This document shows, one piece after another, positions 14,452-20,041 of a stretch of 20,041 nt of DNA. Position 1 is the stretch's first letter, and every line of letters starts with the position of its first letter. A program made the translations under genes and the position numbers. Source of the stretch: Burkholderiales bacterium (lineage in GTDB: Bacteria > Pseudomonadota > Gammaproteobacteria > Burkholderiales > Burkholderiaceae_C); contig JAABPT010000241.1 of assembly GCA_011391855.1 (NCBI GenBank), positions 1-20,041 on the forward strand, given 5' to 3'. Under the pieces are notes generated by a model, which searched no databases, was not told the origin of the DNA, and saw only the letters and a list, made by a program, of their open reading frames with translations.

Positions 14452-17254
14452 GCTGCGATGGACATTGCTGTCGTGGATGCTGCTAATGTGTTGTCACCCC
14501 AGTGCAGCACTCGCGGCCTGCTCGTTCAGCCTGGACCCGGTGACTGCAAACCCCGTCAGCGTGGTCGTCGGATCGACCGTGGCGATCTCTATCCCGATCA
14601 ACTACAACGGGTGCAAGGACACGCCACTGGTGTTGACAGACAACAATCCCGCAGGCGTTGCCTACTCGAGCTGCGCCGCCGGCGGCGACTGGAGTTGCGC
14701 GGGCGTCTTCACGGCGTCGGGTGTTACCTCCTCGTCATTCACGCCTGGCAACAACGGCCCCAGATCCGGCACCCTGAACCTGACCTACACGGCGACCAGC
14801 GCGGGCACCCGCACGATCATCCTGACGGGCAACATCTCGGCGGCCAGCCAGTCGGTGAGTTTCGCGGTGACCAGTCCAGTCAGCCAACCGACTGTCGCGA
14901 CCAACCCGGCCGGCGGCCTGACCACCACGGGCGCGACCTTGAACGGCACCGTCACGAGCAATGGTGCGACGACCACGGTCAGCTTCGCCTACGGCACATC
15001 CATCGCCTATGGCAACACAGTCACGGCCAACCCCAGCCCGTTGAGTGGCTCAGCCAGTGGAACGGCGGTTTCGCACACGCTGGCAGGACTGGAATGCGCA
15101 ACTACCTATCACTACAGGGCTCAAGGCGTCAACGCCGCGGGGACAACGAACGGAAGCGACGCGACCTTCACGACCCAACCCTGCCTGCCATCAGGCCCCG
15201 ACCATTACGAACTCTCGTTGCCGGCCAGCAGCGTGGCCTGCCTGCCGATCACGGTGACCGTGACGGCCTGTGCCAACGGCAGCAGCCCTTGCACCCATCC
15301 GTACACGGCTGCCGCGGGTCGAACGGCCACGCTGGCCGCCAGTGCCGGCACCCTGGGCGCGACCAGCCTGAGTTTCAACGCCAGCGGCGTCGCGACGACG
15401 ACGCTGAGCCATGCCTCGGCGGCCAACGGCCTGTCGGTCGTGGTGAACTTGTCGGGTGAGTCGCTGACGGCAACGAACGGTCGCAAGTGCTGTCAGGGCG
15501 GCAGCTGCAGCAACGCCAACAGCTGCAGCACCACCTTCTCCACCGCTGGCTTCGTCATCGCGGGTGCCTCCGGCGGCGCGGCGGCAACGGTCCCCACGCA
15601 GACGGCCGGCACGTCGTCGGGCAACTTTGTCTTGCGCGCCGTGCGCACCAGCACCACCACGCAGGCCTGCGAGGCCGCACTGTCCGGGGTCAACAGCGTC
15701 AACTGGGCATATACCTGCAACAACCCGACCACCTGTTCGGCCGGGAACCGCCTGGTGCTCACAGGCAACAGCGCAACCACCATCGCGGCGAACCCCAATA
15801 CCGGGGTCACCAGCACGACCGCGGTACCGATGACCTTCGACGCCAACGGCAACGCGCCCTTCAGCTTCATCTACAGCGATGTCGGCCGCATCACGCTGCA
15901 CGCCAGCAAGATTGCGGGTGCCCCGCTGCTGACGGCACTGAGCGGATCGAGTAACGGCTTCGTCGTCAAGCCGGCGGGCTTCGTGTTGTCGAATGTCAAA
16001 TGCAGCAGCTACAGCGCCAGCGGCTGCGCCATCGCGGCCCTTGCCAGCCCCGGCAACAACCCGGCGGCCGCGTCCAGCAGCGGCACAGCGTTCATCCCGG
16101 CTGGAAAGCCCTTCTCGGCCACCGTCACGGCAGTGGATTCCAGCGGCAGCGCGGTACCCAATTTCGGCAAGGAAACCAGCCCCGAGGGCGTGACACTCGC
16201 GCCAACGCTGGTGGCGCCGGCAGGCGGCACCGCCGGCAGTCTGAGCAACGCCGGCAGCTTTGGCAGCTTCAGCGGCGGGGCGGCTACCGGCACCAGCTTT
16301 GCCTACAGCGAGGTCGGCATCATCACGCTCACGCCCAGCCTGTCCAGCGGCAATTACCTGGGCAGCGGCGGCGCCGTCAACGGCACCGCTTCAGGGAACG
16401 TGGGCCGCTTCTATCCCGACCACTTCACCACCTTGGTGACGCCGGGCTGCGCGGCCAGCTTCACCTACAGCGGCCAGCCCTTCGCCGCCACGCTCAGCGC
16501 GCACAACGCGGCCGGCGCCGTGGTGGGCAATTACGGCGGTACGACATTCGCCAAGGCGGTGACGCTGTCGGATGGCGCGGCACTGGGCACAGGCAGCTTC
16601 ACAGCCGGCAGCAGCGTGGCCGCCGCGGCCTTCACCAGCGGTGTCGCGGCCGCGGCGCCGGCTTACACGTTCACGAGCAAGCTCACTGCCCCGGGCGAGC
16701 TGGCCCTGCGCGCCACCGACACCGACGGCGCCAGTTCGGCCGGCCATGCCGAAGGCAACACTCTGTTGCGCAGCGGCCGCCTGCGCGTGGCCAACGGTTT
16801 CGGCCGCGAGAACGCTGCGCTGCAACTGGCCGTGCAGGCCGAATACTGGACCGGTGCGTTCTGGCTGCTCAACGGCAGCGACAGCTGCACCACGGTGCCG
16901 GCAGCCGCAGTGGCGCTGGGCCACTACCGCAACCACCTGGGCACCAGCACCGCGGCCTGGAGCACCAGCGCGTCGGCCGTGAGCATTGCCGCCGGGTCCG
17001 GCCTGCTGACCCTGAGCGCACCCGCGCCTACCGCCACCGGCAGCGTGGCACTGGCGCTGAACCTCGGCAGCACCACCGCCGACCAGTCGTGCACCAGCGG
17101 CCTGCCGGCCAGCACCGGCGCCGCGCTGCCCTGGCTGCGTGCGCTCAACGGCGCCTGCGCGGCCAGCCACGACCGCGACCCCGCGGCGCGCGCCTCGTTC
17201 GGCATCTACAGCCCCGAGACGCGCAAGACCGTCCATGCGCGCGAAATCTTCTAA
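14450..17254 (+). CDS. mshQ: MshQ-like secreted adhesin/pilus-associated protein (DUF6701)
   Basis: A protein of about 934 residues. A signal peptide (LLRWTLLSWMLLMCCHPSAALA) is followed by a Cys-rich N-terminal domain. A fibronectin type III-like domain follows (about 145-243, GGLTTTGATLNGTV...TTYHYRAQGVNAAGTTNG). After further beta-rich segments comes the MshQ-type C-terminus: GRFYPDHFTTLVTPGC (about 651), GRLRVANGFGRENAALQLAV (about 777) and the end HAREIF. Two Ig-like units (near PFSATVTAVDSSGSAVPNFG and PFAATLSAHNAAGAVVGNYG) resemble each other. No membrane anchor is seen. The start is uncertain: TTG 14450 gives the best signal peptide with AAAGG 8 nt upstream; TTG 14396 and ATG 14477 are alternatives. 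It overlaps mshC by 20 bp. Confidence 0.85.
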   Translation: MLRWTLLSWMLLMCCHPSAALAACSFSLDPVTANPVSVVVGSTVAISIPINYNGCKDTPLVLTDNNPAGVAYSSCAAGGDWSCAGVFTASGVTSSSFTPGNNGPRSGTLNLTYTATSAGTRTIILTGNISAASQSVSFAVTSPVSQPTVATNPAGGLTTTGATLNGTVTSNGATTTVSFAYGTSIAYGNTVTANPSPLSGSASGTAVSHTLAGLECATTYHYRAQGVNAAGTTNGSDATFTTQPCLPSGPDHYELSLPASSVACLPITVTVTACANGSSPCTHPYTAAAGRTATLAASAGTLGATSLSFNASGVATTTLSHASAANGLSVVVNLSGESLTATNGRKCCQGGSCSNANSCSTTFSTAGFVIAGASGGAAATVPTQTAGTSSGNFVLRAVRTSTTTQACEAALSGVNSVNWAYTCNNPTTCSAGNRLVLTGNSATTIAANPNTGVTSTTAVPMTFDANGNAPFSFIYSDVGRITLHASKIAGAPLLTALSGSSNGFVVKPAGFVLSNVKCSSYSASGCAIAALASPGNNPAAASSSGTAFIPAGKPFSATVTAVDSSGSAVPNFGKETSPEGVTLAPTLVAPAGGTAGSLSNAGSFGSFSGGAATGTSFAYSEVGIITLTPSLSSGNYLGSGGAVNGTASGNVGRFYPDHFTTLVTPGCAASFTYSGQPFAATLSAHNAAGAVVGNYGGTTFAKAVTLSDGAALGTGSFTAGSSVAAAAFTSGVAAAAPAYTFTSKLTAPGELALRATDTDGASSAGHAEGNTLLRSGRLRVANGFGRENAALQLAVQAEYWTGAFWLLNGSDSCTTVPAAAVALGHYRNHLGTSTAAWSTSASAVSIAAGSGLLTLSAPAPTATGSVALALNLGSTTADQSCTSGLPASTGAALPWLRALNGACAASHDRDPAARASFGIYSPETRKTVHAREIF

Positions 17255-17720
17255 AGCACGGAGCCGTGGCTTCACCACCATCGAGCTGGTGGCGGTGATC
17301 GTGCTGATGGGCGTGTTGGCGGTGGTGGCCCTGCCGCGCATCGAAGGCGCCCTGGCGCAGCGCGGCGACCACTGGCGCGACCAGGTGCTGGCCGCGCTGC
17401 GCCACGCCCAGGCCACGGCGCAAAGCCACCGCCGGCTGGTCTGCGCCACGGTGGCCACCGGCGCCGTCACCTTGAGCATCGCCACCGCCAACCCGGCCAC
17501 CGCCTGCGCCAGCACACTGCCCGGGCCCGGCGGCAGTGCCGACTACGCCAGCGACGACCGCGGCTTCGCCACCAGCGTGTCGCCCGCCGGCACGCTGTAC
17601 TTCCAGCCCAATGGCCGCGTCACCACCGACGGCGCAGGCAGCACAGCCACCGACCGCAGCATCACCGTCAGTGGCCAGGAGACGATCAGCATCGTCGCGG
17701 AGACCGGCCTTGTGCGCTGA
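17235..17720 (+). CDS. mshC: MSHA minor pilin MshC (GspH/FimT-like)
   Basis: A 161-residue prepilin-like protein with the leader MRAKSSKARSRG and then FTTIELVAVIVLMGVLAVVA, with Glu+5. The body has ALPRIEGALAQRGDHWRDQVLAALRHAQATAQSHRR, typical of MshC/FimT-type minor pilins, and a beta-rich C-terminus. Minor pilins prime assembly at the filament tip. The ATG at 17235 lies inside the end of mshQ (20-bp overlap), so the two are translationally linked. Two cysteines (LVCATV and TACAST) can form the head disulfide. Confidence 0.88.
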   Translation: MRAKSSKARSRGFTTIELVAVIVLMGVLAVVALPRIEGALAQRGDHWRDQVLAALRHAQATAQSHRRLVCATVATGAVTLSIATANPATACASTLPGPGGSADYASDDRGFATSVSPAGTLYFQPNGRVTTDGAGSTATDRSITVSGQETISIVAETGLVR

Positions 17721-18189
17721 AGCGGCCCGCCGTCGATGCCGACAACGGCGCCAGCGCGGATTCACGCTGATGGAGGCGGTGGTGGCCATCGTCGTCATCG
17801 GTGTGGCGCTGGCCGGCGTACTGCTGGCGGTGCGCGAAAGCGTGCGCGGCAGCGCCGACCCGGTGGTGCAGCGCCAGATGCTGGCCGTGGCGCAGCAGTT
17901 CATGGAAGAAGTGCAACTCAAGCCCTGGGCCGCAGCGGCCAACGCTGCCCCCGCCGGCTGCGCCCGCGACACCTACAACGACCTGCTCGACTACAACGGC
18001 TACAGCAGCAGCGGCATCTGCGCCGTCGACGGCAGCGCCATCCCCCTGCTCAGCGGCTATGCGGTGAATATCAGCGTCGCCGCCGGCACGCTGGGTGGCG
18101 TGGCGGCGGCGCGCAAGATCACGGTCACGGTAACGCGCGGCACGCAGTCGCTCACGCTCACCGGCTGGCGGACTGACTATGCGTCGTAG
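17710..18189 (+). CDS. mshD: MSHA minor pilin MshD (GspI/PilV-like)
   Basis: A 159-residue prepilin-like protein. The start is TTG 17710, the only in-frame start that gives a complete leader (basic, ending RRQRG) before FTLMEAVVAIVVIGVALAGV; GGAGA lies 6 nt upstream (17699-17703). It overlaps mshC by 11 bp. The body contains ADPVVQRQMLAVAQQFMEEVQ, a hallmark of MshD/PilV-type proteins, then a Cys-containing head. It should act with MshC, MshO and MshP in a tip complex. Confidence 0.86.
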   Translation: MCAEAARRRCRQRRQRGFTLMEAVVAIVVIGVALAGVLLAVRESVRGSADPVVQRQMLAVAQQFMEEVQLKPWAAAANAAPAGCARDTYNDLLDYNGYSSSGICAVDGSAIPLLSGYAVNISVAAGTLGGVAAARKITVTVTRGTQSLTLTGWRTDYAS

Positions 18190-19057
18190 CCGGGGCTTCA
18201 CCTTGATCGAACTGGTCGTGGCCATGGTGCTGTTCGGCCTGATGGCCGCGACGCTGGTGGTATTCCTGCGCCCGGCCTTCGACAGCTACCTGGCCACGCG
18301 CGTGCGCGCCGAACTCGCCGCCCAGGCCGGCCAGGCCTTGAACCGCATGCAGAACGACGTGCGCAGCGCCGTACCCAATTCCATCCGCACGCCCGACGCA
18401 AGTTGCTTCGAGCTCATGCCCACCAGCAGCGGCGGGCGCTTCCGGCGCGCCGCCGACACCGTCAACGACAGCGCCCCGGGCTGCACGCCGGGTGCGGACT
18501 GCTCGGCGCCGCTGGACACATCGGCCGCGACCACCGTCTTCGACGTGCTGAACCCCTTGTCGGCCACGCCCGCGGCCGGCGACTTCGTGGTGGTGGACAA
18601 CCAGAACCCGGGCGATGTCTACGCCGGCAGCAACCGCGCCGCCATCAGCGCCGTGGCCGCGCCCGCGCCGGCCTTCGGCGCGCACCGCATCACGGTGGCC
18701 AGCGCGCAGTTTCCGCTGGGCTACGACGGCGGACGCTTCGTCGTGGTGCCGGCCGCGCAGGCGGCGGTTTTCTACGTGTGCAGCGGTGCCGACGGCACGC
18801 TGGACGCTTCCGGCAACGGCAAGGGCACGCTGTTCCGCAAGGCCAACTATGGCTTCAACGCCGCCCACCCCGGCGCATGCCCGGCCACCGCCGGCGCCGC
18901 GGTGATGGCGACCCACGTGCGCTCGTGCCGCTTCGTCTACGACCCCAACCAGGGTGCGACGCAGCAGAACGGCTTCGTTTCGCTGCAACTGGAACTGGCG
19001 CGCAACGGCGAGACCACCAGCCTGGTCTTCGGCGCCCACGTGGTGAATGCGCCATGA
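18179..19057 (+). CDS. mshO: MSHA minor pilin MshO (GspJ/PilW-like)
   Basis: A 292-residue prepilin-like protein with a very short leader, MRRSRG, then FTLIELVVAMVLFGLMAATL with Glu+5. The large head contains CFELMPTSSGGRFRRAADT and later cysteines, matching MshO, the largest of the msh minor pilins. ATG 18179 overlaps the end of mshD by 11 bp, and its TGA overlaps the mshP start (ATGA), so the block is tightly coupled. Confidence 0.9.
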   Translation: MRRSRGFTLIELVVAMVLFGLMAATLVVFLRPAFDSYLATRVRAELAAQAGQALNRMQNDVRSAVPNSIRTPDASCFELMPTSSGGRFRRAADTVNDSAPGCTPGADCSAPLDTSAATTVFDVLNPLSATPAAGDFVVVDNQNPGDVYAGSNRAAISAVAAPAPAFGAHRITVASAQFPLGYDGGRFVVVPAAQAAVFYVCSGADGTLDASGNGKGTLFRKANYGFNAAHPGACPATAGAAVMATHVRSCRFVYDPNQGATQQNGFVSLQLELARNGETTSLVFGAHVVNAP

Positions 19058-19521
19058 AGCGCGGCCTGAAGGACCGGCGGCTGGAGCGCCAGCGCGGGCT
19101 GGGTGCCATCACCGTGATCGTGGTGCTGGTGCTGCTGGCCGGCATCGCGGCGGCCATCGTGCGGCTGAACAGCGCTGCGCAGACCACCGCCACGCAGGAA
19201 CTGCTGGCCGCCCGCGCCGCCCAGGCCGCGCGCGCCGGTCTGCAGTGGGGGCTGTACCAGGCCTTCAAGGGCACCTGGACGGCCTGCAGCGGCGCCAGCC
19301 AGACGCTGGACCTGGGCAGCGAAAGCGGCATGCGCGTCACGGTAGGCTGCAACTCCACGCTGTACAACGAAGGCGAATCGGCGCCCGGCACGGCACGCAC
19401 GGTGCGCGTCTACACGCTCGACGCCGTGGCCTGCAATGCCGCGGCGAGTTGCCCCGACAACACCCTGGTCGCCCGCCCCGGCTACGTGGAACGACGCTGG
19501 CAGATCCACGCCACCGACTGA
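19054..19521 (+). CDS. mshP: MSHA biogenesis protein MshP (PilX-like)
   Basis: A 155-residue membrane protein with a basic N-terminus (MKRGLKDRRLERQRG) and one helix (LGAITVIVVLVLLAGIAAAI). The region after it, AARAAQAARAGLQWGLYQAF, is typical of MshP/PilX. It has no Glu+5 prepilin motif, as is usual in this family. Four cysteines in the head may pair. The start overlaps mshO by ATGA. It is the last gene of the operon; a hairpin without T-tract follows at 19535-19558. Confidence 0.87.
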   Translation: MKRGLKDRRLERQRGLGAITVIVVLVLLAGIAAAIVRLNSAAQTTATQELLAARAAQAARAGLQWGLYQAFKGTWTACSGASQTLDLGSESGMRVTVGCNSTLYNEGESAPGTARTVRVYTLDAVACNAAASCPDNTLVARPGYVERRWQIHATD

Positions 19522-19534
19522 ACTGCAGCACTCG

Positions 19535-19558
19535 GCACGCGGACTGGCCGCCGCGTGC
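19535..19558. terminator. Hairpin after mshP, possible operon end
   Basis: GCACGCGG (19535-19542) pairs exactly with CCGCGTGC (19551-19558), 8-nt loop. There is no T-tract, so if it ends transcription it would not be by the standard intrinsic route. The rest of the 160-bp gap before dinB has no recognisable gene; TAAGCT at 19640-19645 could be a -10 for dinB. Confidence 0.35.
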
Positions 19559-19681
19559 ACACGGAGATGCCGTACGCGCCTCGGCGCGCAGCGGCTGAAC
19601 GCCCGTCTCACTGGCCGCACGGCTGCTAACCGCACCGGCTAAGCTTGGCCCTTACCCGCCCCGGCCCCAGCCAACCGCCCC

Positions 19682-20041
19682 TTGCCGCCCCGCCGCTGGA
19701 TCGCCCACCTGGACATGGACGCCTTCTATGCGTCGGTGGAACTGCTGCGCTACCCCGACCTGGCCGGTCAGCCGGTGGTGATCGGCGGCGGGCGGCGCCA
19801 CCAGCCGACTCTGTTGACCGACGGCACGCGCCGCTATGCCACGCTGGCCGGCTACACCGGCCGCGGCGTGGCCACCACCGCCACTTATGCGGCGCGCGAC
19901 TTCGGCGTGCACTCCGGCATGGGCCTGATGAAAGCCGCCGCGCTGGCGCCGCAGGCGGTGCTGCTGCCGGTGGACTTCGAGCAATACCGTCTGTATTCGC
20001 GCCGCTTCAAGGCCGCGGTGGCCGAGGTGGCGCCGGTGATC
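19682..20041 (+). CDS. dinB: DNA polymerase IV DinB, 5' part (cut by window end)
   Basis: The first 120 residues of a Y-family translesion polymerase. WIAHLDMDAFYASVELL is the metal-binding motif with the catalytic Asp and steric-gate region. VVIGGGRR is followed by an insert of about 25 residues before GVATTATYAARDFGVHSGM, the usual nucleotide-binding helix; I recall this longer form from Comamonadaceae. TTG 19682 is the only start after the in-frame TAA at 19640 that keeps the full motif; an internal ATG at 19715 would cut into it. No LexA-like box is visible upstream. The gene continues beyond the window. Confidence 0.93.
   Translation, partial: MPPRRWIAHLDMDAFYASVELLRYPDLAGQPVVIGGGRRHQPTLLTDGTRRYATLAGYTGRGVATTATYAARDFGVHSGMGLMKAAALAPQAVLLPVDFEQYRLYSRRFKAAVAEVAPVI

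Noticed and set aside
14458..15459. A 333-codon plus-strand frame starting with ATG inside mshQ
   Set aside because: It is the +1 shadow of mshQ, rich in Arg/Gln/His with no domain. The mshQ frame has a signal peptide and recognisable domains.

Overview
The window is G+C-rich (about two-thirds by eye) with strong G/C third-position codon bias. Its best matches by recall are betaproteobacteria of the order Burkholderiales, probably the Comamonadaceae/Rhizobacter-Rubrivivax neighbourhood. The pointers are the argH-algZ-algR linkage, an MSHA-type pilus cluster, and a DinB variant with a long insert after its VVIGGG motif. The taxonomy is inferred from family resemblance; no search was run.

Layout. 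(1) 1-1155: the tail of an unidentified + strand frame, then a D-lactate dehydrogenase-like gene (ldhA). (2) 1177-3608, minus strand: sensor kinase AlgZ/FimS, an NTF2-like protein, and LytTR response regulator AlgR, probably one transcription unit. (3) 3663-5063: argH, divergent from algZ across a 54-bp promoter gap. (4) 5064-5725: a minus-strand hicB-hicA toxin-antitoxin pair inserted between argH and a second 111-bp copy of the argH 3' end. (5) 5828-19521: a complete-looking MSHA-type type IV pilus operon in the order mshI, pilN-like, mshJ, mshK, mshL, mshE, [inverted-repeat element], mshG, mshA, mshQ, mshC, mshD, mshO, mshP. (6) 19682-end: the start of dinB (DNA polymerase IV), cut by the window edge.

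How the genes fit together. MshL is the outer-membrane secretin. MshI, the PilN-like protein, MshJ and MshK form the inner-membrane/periplasmic alignment complex. MshE is the extension ATPase, with a c-di-GMP-binding type N-domain, and MshG is the platform protein. MshA is the major pilin; MshC, MshD, MshO and MshP are minor pilins, and MshQ is a large secreted adhesin-like protein. AlgZ/AlgR is known to control type IV pilus minor pilins in Pseudomonas, so local control of this cluster is plausible but not shown.

The two most unusual structures are non-coding or compositional. One is a roughly 460-bp imperfect inverted repeat between mshE and mshG (12118-12579). It is capped at each end by its own hairpin and contains a 45-bp perfectly paired block. 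The other is the hicBA islet flanked by two diverged copies of the argH 3' end. Their substitution pattern suggests that one copy came in from another lineage and rebuilt argH. Smaller points are a hairpin/terminator after mshA that contains the likely ribosome binding site of mshQ, a structured repeat between mshI and the pilN-like gene, and a tight divergent promoter between algZ and argH.
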